A DNA stretch of 64,000 nt. Source: Rhynchopus sp. YZ270_cl-10 (Eukaryota > Euglenozoa > Diplonemea > Diplonemida > Diplonemidae). Under the pieces are notes generated by a model. The model did no database searches and was not told the DNA's origin. It was given only the letters and a program-made list of their open reading frames with translations. The stretch covers positions 1-64,000 of the forward strand of contig OZ037927.1 of the NCBI GenBank assembly GCA_964035575.1. Reading direction: 5' to 3'. Position 1 is the first letter of the stretch. Each line of letters starts with the position of its first letter. Position numbers and translations under genes: made by a program. Of this stretch, positions 19,155-28,975 are shown piece after piece.

Positions 19155-19236
19155 TGACGAGGGTGAGGTTTGAACTCACGCCCCCGAAGAGACTACGACC
19201 TGAACGTAGCGCCTTAGACCACTCGGCCACCTCGCC
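19155..19236 (-). tRNA. tRNA-Leu(CAG)
   Basis: Class II. Acceptor GGCGAGG/CCTCGTC, anticodon stem CTACG/CGTAG around loop TTCAGGT, long variable arm, discriminator A. Decodes CUG. Confidence 0.95.
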
Positions 19237-19357
19237 TTACTAGGCTCCTTCGTTAAAAATTTTTTCACCATTGCGGAGGTATGAAGGAAATTTTTGATGT
19301 GTGCTCTGTACATTTCAAAAGACCCCCTTCAAAGAAAAGAAGATGGAGAGAAAGCAT

Positions 19358-19430
19358 GGCGCTATAGCTCAGTGGTTAGAGCGCTCGCCCAGTAAGCGAG
19401 AGGTCGAGGGTTCGATCCCCTCTAGTGCCT
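19358..19430 (+). tRNA. tRNA-Thr(AGT), C33
   Basis: Acceptor GGCGCTA/TAGTGCC, discriminator U; stem CTCGC/GCGAG around loop CCAGTAA, C32 and C33. In trypanosomes the cognate tRNA-Thr(AGU) undergoes C32-to-U editing (established), which makes this loop of special interest. Confidence 0.92.
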
Positions 19431-19514
19431 TGTTTTTTGTTCACTGTTCTATTTCTAGTCCGTTGTTAGGTCACAAACAACCTGTTCACATGTTGTCCAC
19501 CATGACTCAGTATT

Positions 19515-19633
19515 GGATTCGGCCATACTCTGGTGAATACACCTCATCCCGCCTGATTTGAGAAGTTAAGCACCAGCAGGCCTGGATAGTACTGGCGTGG
19601 GTGACCAGCTGGGAAGTCCGGGTGCTTGAATCC
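19515..19633 (+). rRNA. 5S: 5S ribosomal RNA (copy 4)
   Basis: Intact 119-nt 5S with T run, same sequence as copy 3 as far as seen. No palindromic element follows; satellite sequence begins directly after it. Confidence 0.95.
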
Positions 19634-19639
19634 TTTTTA

Positions 19640-20330
19640 CTATTTTTTACTGAAGCACAAAGTTGTTCTGGATTGCTCACACAGGATCAAAAACGCGAAA
19701 ACGTTGGGAATATGTGTTATTTGGGTGCTCCTGAATGCATTATGAGGTTGGACGATTTGATTGGAGCATCAGAAGTGCCCTGATCGATTTGGCGAAAATG
19801 ACCCAGTAAACTGTCTTTTTTGCCTCTATTCTGCAATAGCAAAAATGGCCAAAAACGCAAAAACGTTGGGAAAATGGGTTATTTGGGCGCTCCTGAATGC
19901 ATTGTGATGTTGTAACCACAAATTGGAGTATCACACATATCCTCAGTGAAACATGGAATTTTCCCATTTTTCACCGGATATTTCGTAACAGCAAAAATGG
20001 TCAAAAACGCGAAAACGTTGGGATAATGGGTTATTCGGCTGCTCCTGAATGCATTATGATGTTGTAAACGCAAATTAGAGCATCAGAAGTGTCCTAATCG
20101 AGGTGGCTAAAATGACCCAGCAAAATGTCATATTCACCGCTATTCTGCAATAGCCAGATCGTCAAAAATGGGAAACTAACGGGAAAATGGGATGTTTGGA
20201 TGCTCCTGAATCCATTATGAAGTCGTAACCGCAAATTGGAGCATCACACATCATGCCCTAATCACTTACTCCCAGTGAAAATTTATTTGGGATGTGTGGA
20301 ATGTACAGGACTTCCCCCTGCACAGCAAAA
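19640..20330. repeat. Dispersed satellite, about 160-bp units
   Basis: Four diverged units with AAACGTTGGGAAAATGGGTT, TGCTCCTGAATGCATTATGA and GGAGCATCAGAAGTG. Same family as 22780-23560. Confidence 0.8.
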
Positions 20331-20339
20331 AGGCAATAA

Positions 20340-20421
20340 CGCGGACGGCAGGATTTGAACCTGCGCGGGCAGAGCCCAATGCATTTCGAGTGCACCTCCG
20401 TAACCACTTGGATACGTCCGC
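20340..20421 (-). tRNA. tRNA-Ser(CGA)
   Basis: Class II. Acceptor GCGGACG/CGTCCGC, discriminator G; loop CTCGAAA. Decodes UCG. Confidence 0.95.
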
Positions 20422-20503
20422 TACTGTTCCTTTGCAACTTCTGGAGGAGTCATCGAAAGAACAGGAGGAATGAACAGTGTTTCACAGAACAAAAAAAAGG
20501 CTT

Positions 20504-20576
20504 TGCTCCCGGCGGGGTTTGAACCCGCGATCCCAGGCTCATAAGACCTGTGCCTTAACCACTAGGCCACGAGAGC
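20504..20576 (-). tRNA. tRNA-Ile(TAT)
   Basis: Acceptor GCTCTCG/CGGGAGC, discriminator A; stem CAGGT/GCCTG around loop CTTATGA. Decodes AUA. No intron. Confidence 0.93.
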
Positions 20577-20602
20577 GTCGAGCCCTTTTATCCCTTGATA
20601 AG

Positions 20603-20673
20603 GCGACCGTGGTCTAGTGGCATGATGGACCCCTCCCAAGGGTTCGACCCGGGTTCGATTCCCGGCGGTCGCA
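20603..20673 (+). tRNA. tRNA-Gly(CCC)
   Basis: Acceptor GCGACCG/CGGTCGC, discriminator A; stem GACCC/GGGTT around loop CTCCCAA. Decodes GGG. Confidence 0.93.
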
Positions 20674-20723
20674 CAGGCTTTTTTAAGCTGGGCATGTAGA
20701 AAACATCGTTGGAAGTAATTAGA

Positions 20724-20796
20724 AGCAGAGTGGCGCAGTGGTCAGCGCGGTGGGCTCATAACCCACAGGTCATAGGATCGAAACCTATCTCTGCTA
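20724..20796 (+). tRNA. Initiator tRNA-Met(CAT)
   Basis: Acceptor AGCAGAG/CTCTGCT with the initiator-specific A1-U72 pair. Anticodon stem ends in three G-C pairs (GTGGG/CCCAC) around CTCATAA. The T loop starts with A (ATCGAAA), as in eukaryotic initiators. U33 is kept, unlike the elongator Met gene. Confidence 0.95.
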
Positions 20797-20899
20797 GAAA
20801 ACCTTTTTCGATGAACCCATTTTTTTTGACCTGAAAAAAATTTTTTGCACACCAAAAAAAAAGTTGGTCAGACCCTTGCCAACATCTCACTAAGTTTGG

Positions 20900-20972
20900 G
20901 CAGCTATCGTCTAGTGGTTAGGACGTCCGCCTTACACGCGGAAGATCGCTGGTTCAATCCCAGCTAGTTGTA
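20900..20972 (+). tRNA. tRNA-Val(TAC)
   Basis: Acceptor GCAGCTA/TAGTTGT with G1-U72, discriminator A; stem TCCGC/GCGGA around loop CTTACAC. Decodes GUA. Confidence 0.93.
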
Positions 20973-21063
20973 CTTTTCATTTTTGAATTTCCTTCACAAT
21001 TTTTACAGGTGGTGTTGACTGTGAAGGGACACTTCCTTAAAACAAGAAAAGAATATGAAACAA

Positions 21064-21136
21064 GCCCCATTGGCGCAATGGATAGCGCGTTGGACTTCTA
21101 ATCCAAAGGTTGTGGGTTCGAGTCCCACATGGGGTA
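21064..21136 (+). tRNA. tRNA-Arg(TCT)
   Basis: Acceptor GCCCCAT/ATGGGGT with G1-U72, discriminator A; stem TTGGA/TCCAA around loop CTTCTAA. Decodes AGA. Confidence 0.94.
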
Positions 21137-21224
21137 ATTCTTTTCTTTGTTTTTTATTTTTCAGATTCGGTGTGATTGAAGACTTTCTCTGGACGCATTC
21201 ATTTTAAAAACAGGCTTCATTGTA

Positions 21225-21296
21225 TCCTCGGTAGTATAGAGGTCAGTATTTCCGCCTGTCACGCGGAAGACCCGGGTTCAATTCCCGGCCGGGGAA
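21225..21296 (+). tRNA. tRNA-Asp(GTC), intact
   Basis: Acceptor TCCTCGG/CCGGGGA, discriminator A; stem TCCGC/GCGGA around loop CTGTCAC. This is the intact counterpart of the Asp gene split by a mobile element at 27649-29002. Confidence 0.95.
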
Positions 21297-21399
21297 CTCT
21301 TTTTATGTGTTGTGTTTTCTTCTGTTTCTCTCTTTTTCTCCGTTTTGGTTGTCCTTTCTCATCGTTCTCATTTCATTTCTAATATAAATCTGTTGGCAA

Positions 21400-21481
21400 G
21401 GCAGGATGGCCGAGAGGTCTAAGGCGGAGGACTCAAGTTCCTTTCTCTTCGGAGGCGTGGGTTCAAACCCCACTCCTGTCA
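21400..21481 (+). tRNA. tRNA-Leu(CAA)
   Basis: Class II. Acceptor GGCAGGA/TCCTGTC, discriminator A; stem GAGGA/TCCTT around loop CTCAAGT. Decodes UUG, with no intron in the anticodon loop. Confidence 0.93.
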
Positions 21482-21588
21482 CACTTTTTTCCTTCTGTTG
21501 TCCAGAATCAATTTTTCAAGGAATCAGTTTTTTCACAATTTGTTTTTTCTGACAAAAAATTTGTGACACAAAATCTCGAAAAAAAGAG

Positions 21589-21660
21589 GGGCTCAGCAGG
21601 GAATCGAACCCTGGACCTCTCGCACCCAAAGCGAGAATCATGCCACTAGACCACTAAGCC
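21589..21660 (-). tRNA. tRNA-Pro(TGG)
   Basis: Differs from Pro(CGG) at 3451 essentially in the wobble base: loop TTTGGGT. Acceptor GGCTTAG/CTGAGCC, discriminator C. Decodes CCA. Confidence 0.95.
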
Positions 21661-21783
21661 TTCGTTTTGTACCCATATTCCCATTTTCTTCTGTCCAAAA
21701 TTTTTTTTTTATTTTGACACAGTTTTGGGTTCTGGGTGGTGAATGCACACACCATCTCGTTTCTATGAACCATATAAATGTCA

Positions 21784-21857
21784 GCACCTATGGTCTAGTT
21801 GGTTATGACGCCTCGTTAACACCGAGGAGGTCTCCGGTTCAAACCCGGATAGGTGTA
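21784..21857 (+). tRNA. tRNA-Val(AAC)
   Basis: Acceptor GCACCTA/TAGGTGT with G1-U72, discriminator A; stem CCTCG/CGAGG around loop TTAACAC. A34 is likely inosine. Confidence 0.93.
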
Positions 21858-22471
21858 CACTTCTTTTTGTGTGTTTGTTTTTTGGCCTTGTGTTGTCCAT
21901 TTTTTTTGGGGTGAGCGCACATCCGCAAACACGTGTCATAATGCTAACGTTTGCGGCTGTGCTACTCTGCCTATTTTTTTGGATTTGGTGAAAAATGGTA
22001 CCAAAATCAAATCCCGGAGCGATCAGTTTTTGTTGCCGGAAGCACATGTGGAAATGGGTGGGAATTCCTTAACATTTCCGCATGTGCTTCCTTTTCAGTC
22101 CTTTCCATCTCGAACGAACTTTGATCAGTGGGAACATGAAACAGACTGACAGGTTACATAGCGTCTCAGCTCAACCTGATTGCAGGCCAAAAAATAATTT
22201 TCGGCCAAAATTTTTTTTAAGTTTTTGTTGCCAGAAGCCATATGCTGAAACTTTGCACAGCACACAGTGAGCTGTGCGCCCACAACGGAGGGCCTGTTCT
22301 GTGCGCCCACAATGGGGGGGTGTTCTGTGCGCCCATATCGGGGTCTGCACCCAACATACCAAAAAATTTTCGTCCAAAAAATTGGGATGTAGTAGCACAG
22401 CGCACTTTTCCAATGTAGTAGCACAGCGCACATTGAAAATTGTTATTAGAGTTGAGGGGAAAAAAGAGAAG
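21858..22471. other. Spacer with short direct repeats
   Basis: No gene recognised. Three copies of CTGTGCGCCCA(C/T)A at 22270-22340 and two of ATGTAGTAGCACAGCGCAC near 22390-22430. Confidence 0.6.
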
Positions 22472-22488
22472 TGCCTCCACCTGGGATT

Positions 22489-22537
<49 letters not shown>

Positions 22538-22544
22538 AAGAGGC
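22472..22544 (-). tRNA. tRNA-Phe(GAA)
   Basis: Acceptor GCCTCTT/TGGAGGC with one mismatch at the inner pair, discriminator A; stem TCAGA/TCTGA around loop CTGAAGA. Decodes UUU/UUC. Confidence 0.93.
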
Positions 22545-22622
22545 CTTGTTTTAGGGTATGCATATTTTTTACACGGCCAACATTTTTTGAACAGGTCAAA
22601 GTCAAAGTAGTAGAAAAAGTAT

Positions 22623-22695
22623 TGGTCGTGACAGGGCTCGAACCTGGGACCGTTGGCTTATTAGACCAATGCTCTACCGACTGAGCTACACGACC
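22623..22695 (-). tRNA. tRNA-Ile(AAT)
   Basis: Acceptor GGTCGTG/CACGACC, discriminator A; stem TTGGT/GCCAA around loop CTAATAA. A34 is likely inosine. Confidence 0.94.
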
Positions 22696-22779
22696 GACAA
22701 TAATGACGAAAGGAATCGCCAACCTGGGGTACACACTATTTTTTTTCTGTTGTGCACAAAACTGTATTTGCATGACCTC

Positions 22780-23560
22780 ATCTTACTGATACTCTGCAAC
22801 AGCAAAATGGTCAAAAATGCGAAAATGGGTTATTTGGGTGCTCCTGAATGCATTATGAGGTTAAACGATGTGATTAGAGCATCAGAAGTATCCTGATCGA
22901 GTTGGCGAAAATGACCCAGTAAACTGCCTATTGTACTGCCATTCCGCAATAGCAAAAATAGTCTAAAATGTGAAAACGTTGGGAAAATGGGTTATTTGGG
23001 TGCTCTTGAATCCATTATGAGGTCAGAACCGCAAATTGGAGCACCAGAAGTGTCCCCTGATCGAGTTGGCGAAAATGACCCAGTAAACTGCCTATTGTAC
23101 TGCCATTCCGCAATAGCAAAAATAGTCTAAAATGTGAAAACGTTGGGAAAATGGGTTATTTGGGTGCTCTTGAATCCATTATGAGGTCAGAACCGCAAAT
23201 TGGAGCACCAGAAGTGTCCCCTGATCGAGTTGGCGAAAATGACCCAGTAAAATGACTTTTGTGCCACCATTCCACGAATGGCAAAATGTTCAAAAATGTG
23301 AAAATATTTGGAAAACGGGTTATTCGGCTGCTCATGAAGCCATTATGAGGTCAGAATCGCCAATTGGAGCATCAGAAGTGTCCTGATAGAGTTGGTTAAA
23401 ATGACCCAGTAAAATGCCTATTGTACCACTATTGCGTAATAGCAAAATGCTCAAAAATGTGAAAACGTTGGGAAAATGGGTCATTTGGATGTTCCTGAAC
23501 ACATTATGACATCAGACTCGCCAATTGGACCATCACACACATCCTCATCGCAGGCACTGC
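22780..23560. repeat. Satellite, 164-bp units
   Basis: Units starting near 22777, 22941, 23105 and 23270, two of them virtually identical over 164 bp. They share TGGCGAAAATGACCCAGTAAA and GGGTTATTTGGGTGCTC with the repeats at 19640-20330. Confidence 0.9.
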
Positions 23561-23635
23561 ACAATGGTGCCAGTTCATATTTTTGTGTGTTAACTGGCCC
23601 AACCAAAAAATAATCAACAAAATAAGGCAAAAAAA

Positions 23636-23707
23636 TGGACATTGAGGGGTTCGAACCCTCGGCCTCCCGTATGCAGAACGGGCGCTCTACCACTGAGCTA
23701 AACGCCC
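23636..23707 (-). tRNA. tRNA-Ala(TGC), C33
   Basis: Acceptor GGGCGTT/AATGTCC with G3-U70, discriminator A; stem CCCGT/ACGGG around loop TCTGCAT, C33. Decodes GCA. Confidence 0.93.
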
Positions 23708-23819
23708 CTGATAAATGTCCCTCAAGGAGACGTACTTGGGGCACTTTCTGTTCGTCTTTTTGTCAGTTTTTTTCAAGAACGCAACAAGCCTTGAAATCAC
23801 TCTTTCCTTTAAAACGAAT

Positions 23820-23891
23820 GCCCGCCTAGCTCAGCGGTAGAGCGTTGGACTTTTAATCCAATGGTCGTGGGTTCGATCCCCACGGCGGGTG
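23820..23891 (+). tRNA. tRNA-Lys(TTT)
   Basis: Acceptor GCCCGCC/GGCGGGT with G1-U72, discriminator G; stem TTGGA/TCCAA around loop CTTTTAA, normal U33. Decodes AAA. Confidence 0.95.
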
Positions 23892-23968
23892 CCTACTTTT
23901 TTGGATCGATTGGATTCTCTTTTTTGTGCCCATTTTCAGGATCTGGGGCGTTGTACTTCCTCAACTAT

Positions 23969-24050
23969 GCTGACGTATCCAAGTGGTTACGGAGGTGGAC
24001 TTGAAATCCACTGGGCTCTGCCCGCGCAGGTTCGAACCCTGCCGTCAGCG
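23969..24050 (+). tRNA. tRNA-Ser(TGA)
   Basis: Class II. Acceptor GCTGACG/CGTCAGC, discriminator G; stem GTGGA/TCCAC around loop CTTGAAA. Decodes UCA. Confidence 0.95.
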
Positions 24051-24164
24051 TTCTTTACCTTTTCGTTTGATTTCTGTGATCTATGTTTTGTCATCAAATG
24101 CAGAGATTGAAGATGTGTGTGACAAAGCTCCAAAAAATATTGAAAACACTTGGAAAAAGAAAAG

Positions 24165-24236
24165 TTCTCCCACGCGGGTTTGAACCGCGGCTACTGGATT
24201 CAAAGTCCAGGGTGCTAACCACTACACCATAGGAGA
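24165..24236 (-). tRNA. tRNA-Gln(TTG)
   Basis: Acceptor TCTCCTA/TGGGAGA, discriminator A; stem CTGGA/TCCAG around loop CTTTGAA. Decodes CAA. Confidence 0.95.
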
Positions 24237-24338
24237 GATAATCCGGATCCTTTTGTTCACGCAACAACGATGGAAAATGTGATGGTTGCAGGTACACACA
24301 AGTACCCCATCTTGATTCTTTGGTTTAAGTTAATATGA

Positions 24339-24411
24339 GCCTCCCTAGCTCAGTCGGTAGAGCGCAAGGCCCTTAACCTTGTGGTCGCGGGTTCGAGCCC
24401 CGCGGGAGGTG
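24339..24411 (+). tRNA. tRNA-Lys(CTT), C33, gene 1
   Basis: Acceptor GCCTCCC/GGGAGGT with G1-U72, discriminator G; stem CAAGG/CCTTG around loop CCCTTAA, so C33 although Lys(TTT) keeps U33. A second copy lies at 30666-30738. Confidence 0.93.
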
Positions 24412-24631
24412 CTTTTTGTATTGATACCTGAATTTTTCTGGAATTTTTTAAATTTGTTGGAAAACATGGTGTGTCGGCCGTCGTGCAATGAGCTCACCAT
24501 CGCGCGAAATCGTGCCCAAAAAATTTTTTTGGTGGTCACAATTGCGATGATTTTTGGTGACCACACAAGTGATCACTAACGTGTCGTTAAACAAAGTACA
24601 AGCTTCGTCCTAAGTACTGACAGGTAATTAA

Positions 24632-24713
24632 GCGGACGTACCCAAGTGGTTACGGGGCTCGCCTGCTAAGCGAGTGTGCTCTGCATGCGCAAGTTCGAAC
24701 CTTGCCGTTCGCG
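24632..24713 (+). tRNA. tRNA-Ser(GCT)
   Basis: Class II. Acceptor GCGGACG/CGTTCGC, discriminator G; stem CTCGC/GCGAG around loop CTGCTAA. Decodes AGU/AGC. Confidence 0.95.
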
Positions 24714-24966
24714 TTTTTTATACACTGCATCGATCCCTTTTTTCATTCTGTTCTGAACTTTTTCAAACTCAAAAAAAAAACCTGACAAAATCTGTTTTAT
24801 CTTCAGGTCAACAATCTCCAAGTTAGGACAGCATTCAAGATGTTTGGTTTTTTTGGTGAGACAACCTTGGAAATCTGAAAAATAGTTTCAACATCAAGAT
24901 GACACACAATGTGGATTTTTAGCTCAAAATCAAAAATAGAATCAAAAACTCAAAAAAATGAAAAAT

Positions 24967-25039
24967 CTCCTCCTGTTGGGTTCGAACCAACGACCTGCAG
25001 GTTAACAGCCTGACGCGCTACCGACTGCGCCAAGGAGGA
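24967..25039 (-). tRNA. tRNA-Asn(GTT), gene 2
   Basis: Same sequence as the Asn gene at 4057-4129 within the gene; flanks differ after a few bases. Confidence 0.95.
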
Positions 25040-25153
25040 TCTGATTGTTAGCGAAGACAGCATTTACATGGGGACCTTATTCAAAACGAAAACACACACA
25101 AGGAATGATGGAAACTTATGGCCTTGGTACGAAGAGAATGCGAGAGAATTCGT

Positions 25154-25225
25154 GGCTCGGTGGTCTAGTGGCATGATTCTCGCTTAGGGTGCGAGAGGTC
25201 CGGGGTTCAATTCCCCGCCGAGCCC
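25154..25225 (+). tRNA. tRNA-Pro(AGG)
   Basis: Acceptor GGCTCGG/CCGAGCC, discriminator C; stem CTCGC/GCGAG around loop TTAGGGT. A34 is likely inosine. Confidence 0.94.
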
Positions 25226-25322
25226 TTGTCTTTTTGGATTTTCATTTTTATTTATTTTTTCGTTTGAAATTCCGTGTTCCTTGCACAAAAGTACCCTTTT
25301 TGGATTGTGCCTAAGTATCACC

Positions 25323-25394
25323 TCCCCTTTAGTACAGTGGTTAGTATACCTGGCTTTCACCCAGGCGACCCGGGTTCAAACCCCGGAGGGGGAA
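25323..25394 (+). tRNA. tRNA-Glu(TTC)
   Basis: Acceptor TCCCCTT/AGGGGGA, discriminator A; stem CCTGG/CCAGG around loop CTTTCAC. Decodes GAA. Confidence 0.94.
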
Positions 25395-25505
25395 TCCTTT
25401 TTAATTGCTTTCAAATTTCGGAGCTGTTTTTTGATATTTTCGCATTTCTGAATTTTCAATTTGGCAAAGGAGGAAATCTAAAAATATTTTGGAATGAACA
25501 AAAAG

Positions 25506-25577
25506 TACTCGCGGCGGGGATCGAACCCGCAACCTCCGGCGTCGGGAACCGACGCGCTTCCATTGCGCCACGCGAGC
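25506..25577 (-). tRNA. tRNA-Arg(CCG), C33
   Basis: Acceptor GCTCGCG/CGCGAGT with G1-U72, discriminator A; stem TCGGT/GCCGG (two wobbles) around loop TCCCGAC, C33. Decodes CGG. Confidence 0.88.
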
Positions 25578-25639
25578 TTATCTTGTTTCCCAAGATCTCA
25601 GATTATGGAGAAGGTTTGGCAATGTCTAAAAAAAAGTTC

Positions 25640-26640
25640 AAAAATTGATAAAACAGCCAGTTGCCCTTGGTGCATGACTGGTTGTACTGTGGTGGACCCG
25701 TGCACTTTCCGTACAGTCCTAGGCCAGCAAACCCACACACGCAATGGGCATACGGGTTTGCTATGCCATCCATTGCACCTGTGCATAAGATAAGGCACAT
25801 GTCCAGCATGTATTCCCCCATCGTGAAACTCCCTTGTGCACCCAACATACCACACCCCTGGCCATATTGGTAAGGCATATTAGTAAGGGTACCTGGTCAG
25901 ATCTGACCAGGCACCTGGTCACAGTGACTAGGTAGGTGGGCGCACAGGGGGTAAGCTAATCGGGCGCACAGGGGGATCCCTAATCGGGCGCACAGGGGGG
26001 TATTCCTAATCGGGCGCACAGGGGGGTAAGCTAATCGGGCGCACAGGGGGGTATTCCTAATCGGGCGCACAGGGGGGTAAGCTAATCGGGCGCACAGGGG
26101 GGTTGGCCCGCAAACGTGATGTCTCTGACCAGTGCACCGGCCATATCTTGGGAATTTTGTGAAGAAATATACATGTAAGTCAGGTTGGGTTTATGAACAT
26201 GTTGTAGTCCCAACCTGACTTACATGGTTATGAAAAACCTGACTTACATGGTTATTAACCCAGGGAATTTTGTGAACAAATAAACATGTAAGTCAGGTTT
26301 TTCATAAACACGTAAGTTAACCCAAAAACATGCGGCCACCAGAGCGGCCATACTGACTTACATGTTTATGAACTGGGATTTTTGTGAACAAATAAACATG
26401 TAAGTCAGCATGGGTTTATAAACATATGAGTCAAATTTTTTTTCGATTGTGACGGAAGTTGTGACTGAACTGACTTACTATGTCGAGCAAAAACCGGCAT
26501 CAGACAAAAAATTTCTTTCTCCACTAAGAATCCTTACACAAGAAAGAGTACATATCATTTCCACTTTTTCGTTTTGAACGAGTTTGTGACTGACCTGAAA
26601 CTGTCCGAAACCATATTGTTTTGCTTTTGTCAATCGCAAA
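25640..26640. repeat. Short-repeat spacer
   Basis: Holds seven or so copies of CTAATCGGGCGCACAGGGGG (25935-26105). From 26165 to 26430 it has many ACTTACATG boxes in both orientations, like those at the ends of the mobile element at 27701-28975. No gene recognised. Confidence 0.75.
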
Positions 26641-26647
26641 AAGAGAG

Positions 26648-26718
26648 TGCGTAATCCGGGAATCGAACCCGGGCCGACCCCGTGGCGGGGGGCCATTCTA
26701 CCACTAGACCAATTACGC
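26648..26718 (-). tRNA. tRNA-Gly(GCC), C33
   Basis: Acceptor GCGTAAT/ATTACGC, discriminator A; stem GCCCC/GGGGT around loop CCGCCAC, C33. Decodes GGU/GGC. Confidence 0.9.
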
Positions 26719-26834
26719 TACGATATTAGTCGAAATTGTGCTCGAGTTGCCGCTCGTTGCATGGTTGAAAAATATTTCACAATATCCCTCGAAATAAAAC
26801 CCTTTCTGAGATCCCAATAAGTGGGAATATTCAA

Positions 26835-26906
26835 GCGGTTATGGTTTAGTGGTTAGAACACCCGTTTGTGGCACGGGAGACCCGAGTTCAATTCTCGGTA
26901 ACCGCT
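26835..26906 (+). tRNA. tRNA-His(GTG)
   Basis: Acceptor GCGGTTA/TAACCGC; stem CCCGT/ACGGG around loop TTGTGGC. G-1 is not encoded as part of the helix. Decodes CAU/CAC. Confidence 0.94.
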
Positions 26907-26994
26907 TTTTTAGCTGTACAATCAACCGTCTAAATTTTTTTTCAACTCCAAAAATATGCAGGCCACATAAAAAATACTATTGCCTAAAGACATG

Positions 26995-27066
26995 GACCGT
27001 GTGGCTCAATGGAAGAGCGCCTGACCACGGATCAGGCGGTTGCAGGTTCGAGTCCTGCCACGGTTG
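26995..27066 (+). tRNA. tRNA-Arg(ACG), C33
   Basis: Acceptor GACCGTG/CACGGTT with G1-U72, discriminator G; stem CCTGA/TCAGG around loop CCACGGA, C33. A34 is likely inosine. Confidence 0.92.
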
Positions 27067-27155
27067 CTTCTTTTTTTAGGCAATTTGAAGAATTTGAAAT
27101 TATTTTCATTTTGAAATCGCCCCTCACAAAGAAAACACTTTGCATGAAAGTAACA

Positions 27156-27227
27156 GCACTTATGGTATAACGGTTAGTATTCTCGCCTTCCAAGCGAGCG
27201 GCCCGGGTTCGACTCCCGGTAAGTGCA
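27156..27227 (+). tRNA. tRNA-Gly(TCC)
   Basis: Acceptor GCACTTA/TAAGTGC, discriminator A; stem CTCGC/GCGAG around loop CTTCCAA, normal U33. Decodes GGA. Confidence 0.94.
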
Positions 27228-27513
27228 GTTCTTTTTTTAAAGGGGGAAGCAAAATTTTCATGTTCAGAAAATTTTTTCTGAAATGTCAGCTTTTCAAAGA
27301 ATTTCCAGTTTTCAAGTTTTTCCCAAAAATTTTTCAAGGTTCTTATGGGTGGGTTGACTACCAAAAAATCCAAAATCCCGGGGTGACCCCTTCCCACTGG
27401 ACCCAATGTTTTTATCTGTTGTGACTGTAACTTGTCACTGTAATTCATTTGACACCAACCTCTCACTTTTTTGTGTTTTCAAAAAAGTTCAAAAAAACAA
27501 TGTTCAAAAAGTT

Positions 27514-27586
27514 AACCCCGTGCGGGACTCGAACCCGCAACCTTTGGATTCGAAGTCCAACGCGCTATCCATTGCGCCAACGGGGC
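27514..27586 (-). tRNA. tRNA-Arg(TCG)
   Basis: Acceptor GCCCCGT/ACGGGGT with G1-U72, discriminator U; stem TTGGA/TCCAA around loop CTTCGAA. Decodes CGA. Confidence 0.93.
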
Positions 27587-27648
27587 CTGATTTGATTTTC
27601 ATCAGAAAAGAAACGAAACAATGAGTGGGAGCCCTGTACAAAAAAGAA

Positions 27649-27700
27649 TTCCCCGGCCGGGAATTGAACCCGGGTCTTCCGCGTGACAGGCGGAAATACT
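27649..27700 (-). pseudogene. tRNA-Asp(GTC), 3' part of a split gene
   Basis: Identical to the 3' two thirds of the intact Asp gene (loop CTGTCAC, T-arm, acceptor CCGGGGA), then broken off in the D-stem region at AGTATTT. The missing 5' part sits 1.28 kb away at 28976-29002. Confidence 0.95.
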
Positions 27701-28975
27701 GGGCCATACTGACTTACATGGTTATGGGAAAACTTACATGTTTATGGAAAAAACTGACTTACATGTTTATGAAAAACATGACTTACATGTTTATTAAGCC
27801 GGGGATTTTTGTGTACAAATAAACATGTAAGTCATGTTTTTCATAACCATGTAAGTCATGTTTAGATTTTTGCCGGTTCATAACCATGTAAGTCATGTTT
27901 TTCATAAACATGTAAGTCAGTTTTTTTTTGAGGTCAGGTCGACATTCAATACCCGGGTCGGGAACATATTTCTGCCACTTAGCCAAAAACTGACTTGTCT
28001 CGGGGGTTGAACCCGCTACCATAAGAAAAATTTTACCTGCGTGGTAACCACTCGGCTACACTGTCTCATACTTCTCCACACAGTTTTTCTGAAGAGGTCC
28101 TGACCAATTGCGGGTTCTAGGTTACGTTATCTGACTGGTGGCTGTGCGGGTTTGCGGGTTTGCGGGTGCGCGGGTTTGCGGGTTCGAGGTTGCGTTATCT
28201 GGCTGGTGTGGTGGTGCGGGTGCGCGGGGTTCGGGCAACGTTATCTGGTTCGTGGGTTAATAAGCTGGCTGGTGGGTGCGGGTGCGCGGGAACCTGCTGG
28301 TTCTAGGTTGCGTTATCTGGCTGGTGGTTGTGCGGGTTTGCGGGTTGACGGGTGCGCGGGTTTGCGGTCCCTAGCTGGTTCGTGTGGTTGTGCGGGTGCG
28401 CGGGGTTCGGGCAACGTTATCTGGCTGGTGTGGTTAATAAGCTGGCTGGTGGGTGCGGGTGCGCGGGAACCTGCTGGTTCTAGGTTGCGTTATCCGGTTG
28501 GTGTGGTTGTGCGGGTGCGCGGGGTTCGGGTAACGTTATCTGGTTCGTGGGTTAATAAGCTGGCTGGTGGGTGCGGGTGCGCGGGAACCTGCTGGTTCTA
28601 GGTTGCGTTATCTGGTTCGTGTGGCTGATAGGGTTCTCGGGGGTCAGTTACTTAGCTGGCTCGTGTGCTATGTTATGTGGGTGAACACCATCAGTATCCT
28701 TCCCCACGGACTAAGGGTAAAACACTTTGCACACAGACACAAAAATTTTGCCAGAGGTCTTCTCATAAGAAATTTTTCACAGGCAAAAAAAAAATTTTTT
28801 TTTTCGAACGAGCTTTTTCTGAAGAAAAATTTTTTTTGTGTAGAAAAAATTTTTTGGCCTGTAAGTGGGTCAACCTGAAAATCCATAAACATGTAAGTTT
28901 CCCACCATAAACATGTAAGTCATGTTTTTCCCAAAACATGTAAGTGGATCCCAAAACATGTAAGTCATGGTCACC
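27701..28975. mobile_element. 1275-bp non-autonomous mobile element inside tRNA-Asp
   Basis: Flanked by a perfect 7-bp duplication AAATACT (27694-27700 and 28976-28982); removing the element and one copy restores tRNA-Asp exactly. Ends are loosely inverted: GGGCCATACTGACTTACATG on the left, and GGTGACCATGACTTACATG reading in from the right. Both sides carry many subterminal boxes ACTTACATG-TTTATG in both orientations. The interior has a G-rich minisatellite (28130-28680, units with GGCTGGTGGGTGCGGGTGCG) that includes TTTGCGGG units, and a tRNA-like stretch. There is no transposase, so it is presumably moved by another element. Confidence 0.85.
27995..28066 (-). other. tRNA-like fragment within the mobile element
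   Basis: Reads TAGCCGAGTGGTTACC (D-arm-like) and GCGGGTTCAACCCCCG (T-arm-like), but the acceptor ends do not pair and the anticodon arm is disrupted. Probably a tRNA-derived remnant. Confidence 0.4.
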
